DNA of 62,724 nt from Enterobacterales bacterium (GTDB lineage: Bacteria > Pseudomonadota > Gammaproteobacteria > Enterobacterales > Enterobacteriaceae), in contig JAATFX010000004.1 in assembly GCA_015654925.1 (NCBI GenBank), positions 1 to 62,724 of the forward strand, read 5' to 3'. The translations under genes and the position numbers were made by a program. The notes beneath the pieces are model-generated. The model saw only the letters and a program-made list of their open reading frames with translations. It did not search any database and was not told where the DNA came from. How positions within the stretch are numbered: position 1 is the stretch's first letter; every line of letters begins with the position of its first letter. Shown piece after piece: positions 52,240-62,724 of the stretch.

Positions 52240-53330
52240 TGAGCTATGTGATTCTGTTTATTTTATTGCTACCGATAAAATTTGCGCTAAAGCCCTTCCA
52301 AAAGCACACCGGTAGGAACCTGGTCATCCAAACCGCCAAAATCGGCGATTTCGTCAATATCACGCCGCTACTTGCGCATCTTGGCCGCTCGGACGCGCTG
52401 CTCAGCCGCGGGGTGGGCGCACTGGCTTCCCATGACGATACCCTGGCGGATTATTTTTTTATCGAGGAATATAAATCCGGCTTCCTTAAAAAAATGCGCC
52501 TGGCCTTTAAGCTTATCAATCGTTATAGCAACGTTTACCTGCTGCATCCCAATAGCACCAATCTGTTTTATGCCGCGGTTTGTAACGCCCGCAATAAACA
52601 ATTTTTATCGGTCTATACCCGCAAATGGTATCACGGCATTTTTTACCTGACGGCCACGGGCACCGTGGAGCATCGCCGCGATACATTAACCGTGGAAAAC
52701 TATTTAAAGCTCGCCGACCGGTCGCTGACCTGGCAAAGCGTCCCCAAACATACCACCCGTCCCCTATGGCATCCCCAGCGGACGCTGCCCATACAGGACG
52801 TGCCGGGAAAACTAAAAATCGGCATCAGCATTTCGGCGGGCAATAAAGCCAAGACCATTCCGGCCGCCGTATGGGCCCAGATCCTGACGGCGCTGGCTCC
52901 TTTGCCTTGCCTGTTTTATATCTTCGGGCCGCAGGACGAGCAGCGCTATCTTGATGATTTTTATCAGGCCGTGGGCAATAGCGGCAACGTTATCAGCCTG
53001 GTGGGCCAATTGAAACTGGAAGAAGTGCCGTATGCCATCTCCAGGATGGATTGTTACATCGCTTCCGATTCAGGCAATATTTACATCGCCGACGCACAGC
53101 AGGTACCGGTAATTTGTCTGTCTGGCCCCTGCTGCATGGACGAACAGCGGCCGCTGGGCCAAACGCTGATCGTATCGCCGCCGGATATCGCGCCAACGTC
53201 TTATGTGTTTTCAGCGCCTTATCATTTTAAGCACCCACCCTTAAGATTATTTGCTTTAACCCTGGACAATCGCAAGGATATCTTCCTCTTTGTTGCTAAG
53301 CTTATTCATAAGGATGTGATCAATGGATAG
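52239..53330 (+). CDS. GT9-family glycosyltransferase, putative heptosyltransferase
   Basis: The 363 residues have a short hydrophobic N-terminus (MSYVILFILLLPIKFALK), the GT9 start LVIQTAKIGDFVNITPLL, and the donor site ASDSGNIYIADAQQVPVICLSGP. It differs from WaaC, WaaF and WaaQ and is not assigned to one of them. It is inserted between waaC and the GT8 gene with overlaps at both ends, so it is translated with them. Likely adds a core sugar; the specificity is unknown. Confidence 0.8.
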   Translation: MSYVILFILLLPIKFALKPFQKHTGRNLVIQTAKIGDFVNITPLLAHLGRSDALLSRGVGALASHDDTLADYFFIEEYKSGFLKKMRLAFKLINRYSNVYLLHPNSTNLFYAAVCNARNKQFLSVYTRKWYHGIFYLTATGTVEHRRDTLTVENYLKLADRSLTWQSVPKHTTRPLWHPQRTLPIQDVPGKLKIGISISAGNKAKTIPAAVWAQILTALAPLPCLFYIFGPQDEQRYLDDFYQAVGNSGNVISLVGQLKLEEVPYAISRMDCYIASDSGNIYIADAQQVPVICLSGPCCMDEQRPLGQTLIVSPPDIAPTSYVFSAPYHFKHPPLRLFALTLDNRKDIFLFVAKLIHKDVING

Positions 53331-54330
53331 CATAGCCGTGACAAAGATGATTGAGCATGAAGAGACGCTCATAAACAGATTATCGGTCGCACCGGAACAA
53401 ATTTGCCACTTGGCGTTTGGCGTAGACAACCATTATGCCCGTGGTATGGGTATTACATTGTTTTCAATCCTGGAAAATAACCCGGACACGTTTTTTCATA
53501 TCCATATTTTTAGCACCGGCCTGAACGACTCCATCAAGCAAAAGCTGCTGGCTCTGGTGGCGCGCCGGTCGATCGCCATCACATTGTATATTTATCAAAC
53601 CGGGTGTTTTGATAATTTGCCCAGTATCGGCCGGTATGCCAAAACCATTTATTATCGTATTTTTATCCCGCTACTGCTCAAAGATACGGTAACCAGAGTG
53701 ATTTATCTTGATGCCGATATGCTCTGCGTCGGCAGCCTCAGGCCGCTAATGGACTTATCCCTTGGGTCTTACACCCTGTGCGCGGTAAATGACAATAAGC
53801 GCGCGCGGAATACGCTATGTCCCGAACTCAGCCTGAAGTCAGGAAATTATTTTAATTCCGGTTTCCTGTATATCAACATTCCCGTGTGGAAAGAGCGAAG
53901 AACCACCGAGCGTTTGCTCGACTTAATCGCCGCTAAAGGGGGTTATTTCCGTTTTCCGGATCAGGATGCGCTGAATTTGGTGTTAGAAAAGGAAGTCCTG
54001 CTGCTGCCTAAAAAATATAACTATATTTATGATATTATTGCCAATAAAATCAATCACCGGCCAAAAATCCCGGCCGATACGGTACTGATCCATTACACCG
54101 GGAAGTGCAAACCCTGGCATTTATGGGGGTCAGGCCCGTTAGCCGATCTGTATAGCACCTACTATCAGCGCACCCCCTGGCAATCAGTACCGCTGGACTC
54201 GCCGGTGAAGCATAAAGAAATGAAGCGCTACGCTTACGTTCTCTGGTTGCAAAAACGCTATTCTTACAGCCTGATGTGGCTGATAAAGTATATAAAAAAC
54301 AAATACTTCCATATTGGTGCTGCTAAATGA
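53323..54330 (+). CDS. GT8-family glycosyltransferase, WaaJ/WaaO-like
   Basis: The 335 residues contain the GT8 core: LAFGVDNHYARGMGITLFSIL, the metal-binding DAD motif in VIYLDADMLCVGSL (about 125), NSGFLYINIPVWKER, and the C-terminal HYTGKCKPWHLWG. WaaO, WaaI and WaaJ of E. coli and Salmonella add alpha-linked hexoses to the outer core; which sugar is added here cannot be told. It overlaps its neighbours by eight and four bases. Confidence 0.85.
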   Translation: MDSIAVTKMIEHEETLINRLSVAPEQICHLAFGVDNHYARGMGITLFSILENNPDTFFHIHIFSTGLNDSIKQKLLALVARRSIAITLYIYQTGCFDNLPSIGRYAKTIYYRIFIPLLLKDTVTRVIYLDADMLCVGSLRPLMDLSLGSYTLCAVNDNKRARNTLCPELSLKSGNYFNSGFLYINIPVWKERRTTERLLDLIAAKGGYFRFPDQDALNLVLEKEVLLLPKKYNYIYDIIANKINHRPKIPADTVLIHYTGKCKPWHLWGSGPLADLYSTYYQRTPWQSVPLDSPVKHKEMKRYAYVLWLQKRYSYSLMWLIKYIKNKYFHIGAAK

Positions 54331-55622
54331 TTGCTGTGATGAATGCTTACCGCGCGCGCAAGATCGACGAAATTCTCCCCATGATTTACCTGATATTGAC
54401 CAGCGTCTCCGTCGCTTTTTTTTTATTTTCCGGGCCAGTAAGCCGCAATGCGTTTTATATACTGACCTATATCAGCATTATCCATTTTATCTACCTGGTG
54501 GTGCGGGTTGATAAAAAGGTTTATTTATATGTCCTGCCAACGCTATTTTTATTGCTGGGCCTTAGCAAATTAATTTGGCTGGCCCTCACCACCAGCCCGC
54601 ATTTCCCACTGGTGGCCTATCATTATCAAATCAGCGGTAAGCGCATGGTATTAGGCTTTTTTGTCCTTTATTGCATCCAGCGCAACCTTAATCACTGGCG
54701 TTTTACTCCACGGGCCGCCTCTTTTGTCAGCTATTTGCTGTTCGCACTGCTGATACTCATTGCGGTGACCGATACCATGCAGTATCTGAAAACCGGCGAG
54801 CGGATAAAAATCAATGCGGACGCGGCAACTTCCGGCGCGTATATGCTGGTGTTGTTTTCCATGGTCACGATTTATTGCCTGCGCCGCTTCGCCATCAAGC
54901 TTTACCGCCCGTTTTGCCTGTTGGCCATCGCCCTGACGTTGATAACCCTATTAGCCACCGAAACCCGCTCCGCGCTCATTTTTTACGCGGTATTTGTGAT
55001 TTTTTGCCTGGGACACGAATTGCTGTATGGCAAAAAAACCCATAAACACATTTTTACCACGGCCATCGTGGTATTAGGCCTCTGCGCCCTGTTTTTCGGC
55101 AAAGCGTATTATCATCCCGCCCTTGAGCGCCTGGACGCCATTAAACAAGAGGCCGAACTTTATAAGCAAGGGCAGAACAGCACTTCGCTAGGCGCCCGGT
55201 TGAGCTTATGGAAATCCGCCTGGTATAGCTTTGAGCAGCATCCGCTCGGACAATCGGTGGACAGCCGCAATGCCCTGGCGACACAATATATTAAGCAATA
55301 TGAATCAAGTAATGTGGAAGCCTTGAATAACGTCCAGTATCATATGCATAATGACCTGCTGGATACGCTTTCCCTGCAAGGTATTTTTGGCGGAATTCTG
55401 ATGCTGGCGCTGTTTATAGGGCTGCTGTTTTATCCGTTTGTGCTATTTCCGGGCGCGTCGGCATTTTTGCTGCTATCACTACCCGTAACCTTTTTCAGCC
55501 AAGGTGATTGCCAATTTTATAACCGCGAATCGCCTTATTTTATGCTGCTTGTTTTGGGCTTTTTGATGATGTTACGCTTAGCAGATGCCGCACCACGAAC
55601 CGGGAATGCGTCATCTGATTAA
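54327..55622 (+). CDS. waaL: O-antigen ligase family protein (WaaL-like)
   Basis: Polytopic inner-membrane protein with about ten to twelve hydrophobic segments in 431 residues, including the Wzy_C/ligase domain (ATETRSALIFYAVFVIF) and a large periplasmic loop (about 255-350) with the conserved HNDLLD motif carrying the catalytic-type His. It is placed in the LPS core cluster, so ligation of O-antigen or other glycan to the core is the best reading. The start ATG overlaps the GT8 stop (ATGA). Confidence 0.85.
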   Translation: MIAVMNAYRARKIDEILPMIYLILTSVSVAFFLFSGPVSRNAFYILTYISIIHFIYLVVRVDKKVYLYVLPTLFLLLGLSKLIWLALTTSPHFPLVAYHYQISGKRMVLGFFVLYCIQRNLNHWRFTPRAASFVSYLLFALLILIAVTDTMQYLKTGERIKINADAATSGAYMLVLFSMVTIYCLRRFAIKLYRPFCLLAIALTLITLLATETRSALIFYAVFVIFCLGHELLYGKKTHKHIFTTAIVVLGLCALFFGKAYYHPALERLDAIKQEAELYKQGQNSTSLGARLSLWKSAWYSFEQHPLGQSVDSRNALATQYIKQYESSNVEALNNVQYHMHNDLLDTLSLQGIFGGILMLALFIGLLFYPFVLFPGASAFLLLSLPVTFFSQGDCQFYNRESPYFMLLVLGFLMMLRLADAAPRTGNASSD

Positions 55623-55687
55623 TTCTTCAGCAATTATGGGCTTTAGCGCCTAGGGAAGTTATATTCTGTGGCCGGGCAGTTGAAATT

Positions 55688-56692
55688 ATGACCATCGAGC
55701 AGTTGCCATCGGCAAATATCAAGCTTAGCGTGATTATCCCACTTTATAACGCTGGCGAAATGTTTGCGGGTTTTATGACGTCGCTGCTTGCACAATCGCT
55801 GCAAGAAATGGAAATCATCATTGTTAATGATGGGTCCACCGACGGGTCGGGCGCCAAGGCCCGGGAATATGCGTTAAACGATCCGCGCATTACCGTGCTC
55901 GATCGGGAAAACGGCGGCGTATCGCGGGCGCGAAATGCCGGGCTGGCCATCGCCCAAGGCGCTTATGTCACGTTCCCCGATGCCGATGACCTGCTCTACC
56001 CCACGATGTATCAAACCCTGATGGACATGGCCGAACGCGACGACCTGGATGTCGCGCAGTGTAACGGCGAACGGTATTTCCTCGGTTCGAAGCGTATTAA
56101 AACCCTGATCCCGCCGGATCGGCTAGCGTCCACCGGCGTATTGGACGGACCGTACTGGCTGCATAAAGCGCTGGCCACCAAGCGTTATCTGCACGTAGTC
56201 TGGCTGGGTATCTATCGGCTGGCGCTGGTTAAGCAGCTTGATTTACTGTTCGAACCCGGCCTGCACCACCAGGATATTCCCTGGACGACGGAGCTGATGT
56301 TTAATGCCCGGCGGGTGCGCTATACCCAGGAAGTCCTGTACCGCTACTATATCCACGGCCAGTCAATCAGCAACCAAACAAGAACCGGCATGAAAAACGT
56401 GGAATACCAGCGCCACTATATTCGCATCGCTGAACGCCTGGAGCAGATTAATCAGCGCTATCGGGGCAAGATAAAAATGTACCCCGAGTTCCCGATCCAG
56501 GTGACCCATGAAGCCTTATCCATCTGCCACTCCCTGCGCCGCGAACCGGACCCGGCGGCCCGCCAGGCGATGATTAACGATATTTTCGCCAGCGGCACCC
56601 ACAAGCGCATGATCCGCAATGTCAGGGGCATACGCCAGTGGTATCAGTTATTGCTGTGGTTGCGCAGAATTTATGCCTGGCGCCAGCGCTGA
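55688..56692 (+). CDS. GT2-family glycosyltransferase
   Basis: The 334 residues have an N-terminal GT-A domain: LSVIIPLYNAGEMFAGFMTSLL, IIIVNDGSTDGS, the DxD-type motif FPDADDLLYP (about 98) and the base region LHHQDIPWTTELMF (about 197). It resembles glycosyltransferases of core or capsule clusters; donor and acceptor are unknown. It stands alone, with gaps of about 60 bases on both sides, between waaL and waaQ. Confidence 0.82.
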   Translation: MTIEQLPSANIKLSVIIPLYNAGEMFAGFMTSLLAQSLQEMEIIIVNDGSTDGSGAKAREYALNDPRITVLDRENGGVSRARNAGLAIAQGAYVTFPDADDLLYPTMYQTLMDMAERDDLDVAQCNGERYFLGSKRIKTLIPPDRLASTGVLDGPYWLHKALATKRYLHVVWLGIYRLALVKQLDLLFEPGLHHQDIPWTTELMFNARRVRYTQEVLYRYYIHGQSISNQTRTGMKNVEYQRHYIRIAERLEQINQRYRGKIKMYPEFPIQVTHEALSICHSLRREPDPAARQAMINDIFASGTHKRMIRNVRGIRQWYQLLLWLRRIYAWRQR

Positions 56693-56748
56693 ATTTTAGC
56701 GGGATTCCATGGTCTGAGTAGTCAGAGTATATATAGGTCAGCGCCAAC

Positions 56749-57849
56749 ATGCCCATTCGCCATGCCGTTTCACCAACCACCTTTAAACGAATACTATTGA
56801 TCAAGCTGCGCCATCATGGCGATATGCTGTTGACCACGCCGGTTATCAACGCCCTGCACGAACGTTATCCCAACTGTGAAATCGATATCCTGCTGTATAA
56901 AGAAACCGAAGCCATCCTGCGCTTTCATCCGGCTATTTCAGCGATCCACGCCATTGACCGTTCATGGAAAAAACAGGGGTTGCGCTATCAGTTGCAACAG
57001 GAATTCGCCCTGCTGAAAAGCATCCGCGCCCGCCGTTTTGATTTGGTCATTAACCTGGCCGACCAATGGCGCAGCGCCGCCATTACGCTGTTAAGCGGCG
57101 CGCCGGTACGCATCGGCTTCGATTATCAAAAGCGCCGCTCGTTCTTCTGGCGCCGGGCGCATACCGCCCTGGTCACCACGCAAAACCACGGCAAGCTGCA
57201 TACCGTTGAGCAAAATCTCAGCATCCTGGCGCCGCTGGATATCGGAATAACCGATCGCTGCGCTTCCATGTACTATCCTCCCGCCGACGGGGCATTTCGG
57301 CAGCAAAAATTAGATGAGCACGGCATCACCGGCGACTACATTGTCATCCAGCCCACGTCCCGCTGGACGTATAAATGCTGGGGCGATGCCAAAATGGCGC
57401 GGCTGATTGATGTGTTGCAGCGTCGGGAACTGCCGATTGTCCTTACCGCCGCGCCGGATAAAAAAGAGCGCGACATGATCGCTCATATCCTCTCCCTTTG
57501 CCATAATACCCGGGTCGTTTCCCTGGCGGGGGAATTGACCCTGACCCAATTGGCGGCGGTGATTGACCGGGCGCGGCTGTTTATCGGGGTCGATTCCGCG
57601 CCGATGCATATGGCGGCGGCGTTGAATACGCCCTGTATCGCCCTGTTCGGCCCGACTAAATTGCAACACTGGCGGCCCTGGAGCGCTAACAGCACCGTGA
57701 TCTGGGCCGGTGATTTCACCGAACTGCCCGCGCCCGATGCCATTGATACCCGCACGCAGCAACGCTATCTTGATGCGATACCGGTTGAGGTGGTGCTGGC
57801 GGCGGCCGAACGCTATTTATCCCAACCCCGCGATCCGTTACCGCGATAA
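56749..57849 (+). CDS. waaQ: lipopolysaccharide heptosyltransferase III
   Basis: GT9 enzyme adding the branch heptose (HepIII) on HepII. The 366 residues include ILLIKLRHHGDMLLTTPVINAL (about 14-35), GFDYQKRRSFFWRRAHT and GVDSAPMHMAAALNTPCIALFGPT (about 283-306). It is followed by a WabG-like gene, the order found in Klebsiella and Serratia core clusters. Confidence 0.92.
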   Translation: MPIRHAVSPTTFKRILLIKLRHHGDMLLTTPVINALHERYPNCEIDILLYKETEAILRFHPAISAIHAIDRSWKKQGLRYQLQQEFALLKSIRARRFDLVINLADQWRSAAITLLSGAPVRIGFDYQKRRSFFWRRAHTALVTTQNHGKLHTVEQNLSILAPLDIGITDRCASMYYPPADGAFRQQKLDEHGITGDYIVIQPTSRWTYKCWGDAKMARLIDVLQRRELPIVLTAAPDKKERDMIAHILSLCHNTRVVSLAGELTLTQLAAVIDRARLFIGVDSAPMHMAAALNTPCIALFGPTKLQHWRPWSANSTVIWAGDFTELPAPDAIDTRTQQRYLDAIPVEVVLAAAERYLSQPRDPLPR

Positions 57850-57890
57850 CGGGACGATCAATCCGAGAACCATGCCATGAACACAGGGTC

Positions 57891-59021
57891 ATGAAAAAAA
57901 CCAGACTGGCCATCGTGCGCCAAAAATACCGCCCCGATGGCGGCGCGGAGCGGTTTATCTCCCGGGCCCTGGAAGCCCTGGATAATAATGAGCTGGAGCT
58001 GAATATCCTGACCCGGCAGTGGTCGGGCGAGCCGCGTCCCGACTGGCATGTGCATATTTGCAATCCGCCAAAATGGGGCCGCGTATCCCGCGAGCGTGGT
58101 TTCGCCCGGGCGGCGCGCCAATGCTGGCGGCAAGAACGCTTTGACTTGGTGCAAAGCCACGAGCGCATTGCCGGCTGCGATGTGTTCCGCGCAGGCGACG
58201 GCGTGCATAAGGCCTGGCTTGAGCAACGGGCGCGCATTATCCCCGCTTATCAGCAGTGGTTAACTTCCCTGAGCGGTTATCATCGTTATGTGCTGGAAGC
58301 CGAACGGGCGATGTTCCATTCCCCGGAGCTTAAAAAAATCATCTGCAATTCCATCATGGTAAAAAACGATATCATCCGTTGTTACCAGGTACCGGAAGAT
58401 AAATTCGCCCTGATTTATAATTCCATCGATTCGGCCCACTTTTACCCGGCGTCGGGCGAACAACGCGATCGGGCCAGGCAGCAGTTGGCTATTCCCGCGC
58501 AAGCGTGCGCGCTGATTTATGTGGGTTCCGGATTTGAACGCAAAGGGCTGAAGGCGGCCATCGCCGCCGTCGCCGCCACCGATCGTTACCTGATTGTGGT
58601 GGGGCAGGATAAACAGCAGGAAAAATACCGCGCATTGGCCCAAAGCCTGGGATGCCGGCAGCGGATTCGTTTTGTCGGGGTGCAAAAGGACGTGCTGCCT
58701 TTTTACCATGGGGCGGATGGTTTACTGCTGCCGACCCTCTACGATCCATTCCCAAATGTGATACTTGAAGCCATGGCCTGCGGCCTGCCGGTGATTACCA
58801 GCCAGAGCTGCGGCGGGGCGGAATTTATCGAAAACGGGGTACAGGGGTTCGTCTGCGATGCGCTGGATATCGGGACCCTGAAGGCGTTCGTCGGCGCCGT
58901 CGCGCCCGTGCCATTGCGCCCCGAAATGGGCATTGCCGCCCGCGAACGCGTCAAGGAATGCACGCCCGCCCGGCTTTCCCAACAGTTGACCCAGCTTTAC
59001 CGACAATTACTCCCATCATAA
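57891..59021 (+). CDS. wabG: LPS core glycosyltransferase, WabG-like
   Basis: GT4 family. The N-terminus KTRLAIVRQKYRPDGGAERFIS and the stretch QSHERIAGCDVFRAGDGVH are those of Klebsiella WabG, a galacturonic acid transferase acting on HepII, rather than of E. coli WaaG, which starts differently. It has 376 residues, with the EX7E-type motif TLYDPFPNVILEAM (about 283). It is flanked by waaQ and waaA, as in Klebsiella. The sugar donor is inferred from the resemblance. Confidence 0.75.
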   Translation: MKKTRLAIVRQKYRPDGGAERFISRALEALDNNELELNILTRQWSGEPRPDWHVHICNPPKWGRVSRERGFARAARQCWRQERFDLVQSHERIAGCDVFRAGDGVHKAWLEQRARIIPAYQQWLTSLSGYHRYVLEAERAMFHSPELKKIICNSIMVKNDIIRCYQVPEDKFALIYNSIDSAHFYPASGEQRDRARQQLAIPAQACALIYVGSGFERKGLKAAIAAVAATDRYLIVVGQDKQQEKYRALAQSLGCRQRIRFVGVQKDVLPFYHGADGLLLPTLYDPFPNVILEAMACGLPVITSQSCGGAEFIENGVQGFVCDALDIGTLKAFVGAVAPVPLRPEMGIAARERVKECTPARLSQQLTQLYRQLLPS

Positions 59022-59164
59022 AAACACCGGATATAATGTGGGAAAGCGACTTATCTGTTAGCATGGACACGCATTAAAATGCGCTTTTAATAATTTCGTT
59101 AACGCTTAACTCAGCACCCTTAACCCAGCACACCAGACGCGGTGCCTTACTATAGCTAACTATA

Positions 59165-60433
59165 ATGATCTATAACATAATCATCTATCTCATTCAGCCG
59201 CTGATATGGGTCCGGTTATTATGGCGCAGCCGCAAAGCGCCGGCCTACCGGCGCCGGTGGGCGGAGCGTTACGGATATTGCCAGGGCAAGGTGAAGCCTG
59301 GCGGTATCATGCTGCATTCAGTCTCCGTGGGTGAAACCCTGGCGGCCATTCCGCTGGTGCGGGCGTTGCGCCACCGCTATCCCTTTTTGCCCATCACCGT
59401 AACCACCATGACCCCCACCGGCTCCGAGCGGGTGCAGTCCGCTTTCGGCAAAGATGTCCATCATGTCTATTTGCCCTATGACCTGCCGGACGCCATGAAC
59501 CGGTTTCTTAATCATGTGAATCCCAAATTGGTTATCGTGATGGAAACCGAGCTGTGGCCCAATCTGATTAAAGCCCTGCACCGGCGTAAAATTCCGCTGG
59601 TGGTGGCCAATGCGCGCTTGTCCGCCCGCTCCGCCGCCGGCTATAAGCGATTCAGCGGCTTTGTGGCCAACATCATGCGCCGCATTACGCTTATCGCCGC
59701 GCAAACTGAAGACGACGGCGCCCGGTTCCTGGATTTAGGGTTAAAACGCAACCAGCTGGCCATCACCGGCAGCCTGAAGTTTGATATTTCCGTCACGCCG
59801 GAGCTGGCGGCACGAGCGCTGACCCTGCGCCGCCAGTGGGCGTCCCGCAGGCAGGTATGGATTGCGGCCAGCACCCACGAAGGGGAAGAAACGTTGCTGT
59901 TGCAGGCCCACCGCCAGTTGCTGACCGCGTTTCCCGATTTGCTGCTGATCCTGGTGCCGCGGCATCCGGAGCGCTTTTCCGCCGCCCGGGACATGGCGCA
60001 AAAAGCCGGCCTGACGTCAATCCTGCGCAGCTCCGGCGAGATTCCCGCCCACGATACGCAGGTGGTGATTGGCGATACCATGGGCGAACTGATGCTGCTG
60101 TACGGCATTGCCGATTTGGCCTTTGTCGGCGGCAGCCTGGTAGAGCGCGGCGGCCATAATCCCCTTGAGGCCGCGGCCCATGCCATTCCGGTGCTGATGG
60201 GCCCCAACACTATTAATTTCAAGGATATTTGCAGCAAGCTGGCCGAGGCCGGCGGGCTGATTACCGTCACCGACGTGCCGTCGCTGGTCAAGGAGGTCAC
60301 CACCCTGCTTACCGATGAAGATTATCGCCTCTATTACGGCCGCCACGCGGTGGATGTGCTGCACCAGAACCAGGGCGCTTTGCAGCGGCTGCTACACTTG
60401 CTGGAGCCTTACCTGCCGCAGCGGAGCCAGTGA
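59165..60433 (+). CDS. waaA: 3-deoxy-D-manno-octulosonic acid transferase
   Basis: Adds Kdo residues to lipid A precursor; essential for LPS. The 422 residues have an N-terminal membrane anchor (YNIIIYLIQPLIWVRLLW), the acceptor domain SVSVGETLAAIPLVRAL, METELWPNLIKAL, and the GT30 C-terminal domain (STHEGEE, VPRHPERF, GGSLVERGGHNPLEAAA). The 140-base gap upstream probably has its own promoter. Confidence 0.96.
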   Translation: MIYNIIIYLIQPLIWVRLLWRSRKAPAYRRRWAERYGYCQGKVKPGGIMLHSVSVGETLAAIPLVRALRHRYPFLPITVTTMTPTGSERVQSAFGKDVHHVYLPYDLPDAMNRFLNHVNPKLVIVMETELWPNLIKALHRRKIPLVVANARLSARSAAGYKRFSGFVANIMRRITLIAAQTEDDGARFLDLGLKRNQLAITGSLKFDISVTPELAARALTLRRQWASRRQVWIAASTHEGEETLLLQAHRQLLTAFPDLLLILVPRHPERFSAARDMAQKAGLTSILRSSGEIPAHDTQVVIGDTMGELMLLYGIADLAFVGGSLVERGGHNPLEAAAHAIPVLMGPNTINFKDICSKLAEAGGLITVTDVPSLVKEVTTLLTDEDYRLYYGRHAVDVLHQNQGALQRLLHLLEPYLPQRSQ

Positions 60434-61692
<1,259 letters not shown>

Positions 61693-61693
61693 T

Positions 61694-62503
61694 TCAGTGC
61701 TGGCAGTTGGGGCAAAAAAAGGTGCTGCGCTGGCCGTGCTTGGCTATCTGGATCGGCATGCCGCATACCCGGCACTCCTGCCCCGCGCGGCCGTAAACCT
61801 GTAGCTCCTGCACAAAATACCCGGGCTTGCCGTCCGATTGCATAAAATCGCGCAGCGTGGTGCCCCCTTGCTCGATGGAGCGCAGCAATACCGCCTTGAT
61901 GGTGCGCACCAGCAATTCGGCCTCGGCCGCGGTCAGCGAACCCGCGGGCCGGTCAGGCAAAATACCCGCCACAAACAGCGACTCGCTGGCATAAATATTA
62001 CCCACGCCCACCACCAGCTTGTTATCCATCAGCCAGGGTTTAACCAGGGTGCGTTTATTACGCGATTTTTCATACAGCCACGGGCCGTTGAACGCGTCGC
62101 TCAGCGGTTCCGGACCCAGATGCGCCAGCACCTTGCTGGTGGCGAGATCGACAGTCCATAACCAGGCGCCGAAACGCCGCGGATCGGTATAACGGATGGT
62201 GCAGCCGTTACTCATCACCAGATCGACATGATCGTGTTTCTCCGGCGGCAGCGGCTCTGGCAACACGCGCAGGCTGCCCGACATACCCAGATGAATAATG
62301 ATCCAGCCTTCCGTCAGCTCCAGCAGCAGATATTTGGCCCGCCGCTGCACGCTCAGCACTTTCTGGTCGCGCAGGGCGATAATCTCGCCGGAGACCGGCC
62401 AGCGCAGGCTGGCATTGCGGACCACCGCATGTTTTATGCTGTGACCGGCCACCCAGGGTTCGATGCCCCGGCGGCTGGTTTCAACTTCTGGAAGTTCCGG
62501 CAT
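61694..62503 (-). CDS. mutM: formamidopyrimidine-DNA glycosylase
   Basis: Base-excision repair of 8-oxoguanine. It has 269 residues, equal to E. coli MutM, from [17 protein letters not shown] with the catalytic Pro2 and Glu3. Lys57-type region and helix-two-turn-helix ([13 protein letters not shown]) are present, and the C-terminal zinc finger is C-x2-C-x16-C-x2-C (ECRVCG, CPNCQH). It lies downstream of rpmG, as in E. coli, separated by a terminator. Confidence 0.97.
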   Translation of the reverse strand: MPELPEVETSRRGIEPWVAGHSIKHAVVRNASLRWPVSGEIIALRDQKVLSVQRRAKYLLLELTEGWIIIHLGMSGSLRVLPEPLPPEKHDHVDLVMSNGCTIRYTDPRRFGAWLWTVDLATSKVLAHLGPEPLSDAFNGPWLYEKSRNKRTLVKPWLMDNKLVVGVGNIYASESLFVAGILPDRPAGSLTAAEAELLVRTIKAVLLRSIEQGGTTLRDFMQSDGKPGYFVQELQVYGRAGQECRVCGMPIQIAKHGQRSTFFCPNCQH

Positions 62504-62550
62504 GTTTTCACCCGTTTGTACGTTACGTCGCATGGATAAAAAAACGCATA

Positions 62551-62577
62551 AAAAACCCGGCCGAAGCCGGGTTTTTT
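62551..62577. terminator. rho-independent terminator, rpmG
   Basis: AAAAACCCGGC and GCCGGGTTTTT form an 11-bp stem around CGAA, with poly-T on both strands. It lies 16 bases past the rpmG stop. Confidence 0.9.
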
Positions 62578-62592
62578 TGCAGTCCGCTAAAA

Positions 62593-62724
<132 letters not shown>

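Overview
The window is chromosomal DNA of a gamma-proteobacterium of the order Enterobacterales. Nearly every housekeeping protein reads like its Escherichia coli/Yersinia/Serratia orthologue. The run cpxRA-trmL-cysE-gpsA-secB-grxC-yibN followed by envC-yibQ and a waa (LPS core) cluster ending waaQ-wabG-waaA-waaE-coaD-mutM-rpmG resembles the Serratia/Yersinia/Klebsiella layout more than that of E. coli. Gene losses (gpmM, fieF, tdh, kbl, katG and cdh are absent from their usual places) and two eukaryote-like ankyrin proteins suggest a host-associated lineage, possibly Sodalis-like. That placement is an inference from layout; no rRNA is present to test it.

Layout. 1-9.5 kb: ppc, then the methionine regulon metF, metBL and metJ with clear MetJ operators, interrupted by an ankyrin-repeat gene (3889-5097). 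9.6-12.4 kb: an accessory patch with an F-box plus ankyrin-repeat gene (9638-11389), an unknown small gene and about 630 bp without a convincing gene. 12.4-27.9 kb: conserved core rpmE, priA, cytR, ftsN, hslVU, menA, rraA, zapB, glpFK, glpX, fpr, yiiQ, tpiA. 27.9-36.2 kb: reverse-strand rbsDACBKR ribose operon, sbp and pfkA. 36.2-37.9 kb: a gene-poor stretch and a HigBA/RelE-type toxin-antitoxin pair where fieF normally sits. 37.9-46.8 kb: cpxP/cpxRA, trmL, cysE-gpsA-secB-grxC-yibN, envC-yibQ. 46.9-61.7 kb: a long same-strand run of LPS core genes (heptose supply, heptosyltransferases, variable glycosyltransferases, ligase, Kdo transferase) ending in coaD. 61.7 kb to the end: mutM and the 3' part of rpmG.

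How the genes work together. The met genes form a MetJ-controlled branch of methionine synthesis. glpFK-glpX-fpr-tpiA-pfkA connect glycerol and triose metabolism with glycolysis and gluconeogenesis. rbsDACBKR imports and phosphorylates ribose. cpxPRA senses envelope stress, and the ftsN/zapB/envC genes serve division. hldD-waaFC-waaL-waaQ-wabG-waaA-waaE build the LPS inner core, and the genes between waaC and waaQ probably make a strain-specific outer core.

Most notable: two ankyrin proteins bracket the metL-metB-metJ block. One carries a recognisable F-box ahead of about 12 ankyrin repeats, the architecture of bacterial effectors that recruit the host SCF ubiquitin ligase (Legionella AnkB type). 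Other points are a Ser in place of the first NPA asparagine of GlpF, a nested hairpin between glpK and glpX, and a degraded second antitoxin beside the toxin-antitoxin pair. No tRNA, rRNA, CRISPR array, complete insertion sequence or phage gene was recognised.
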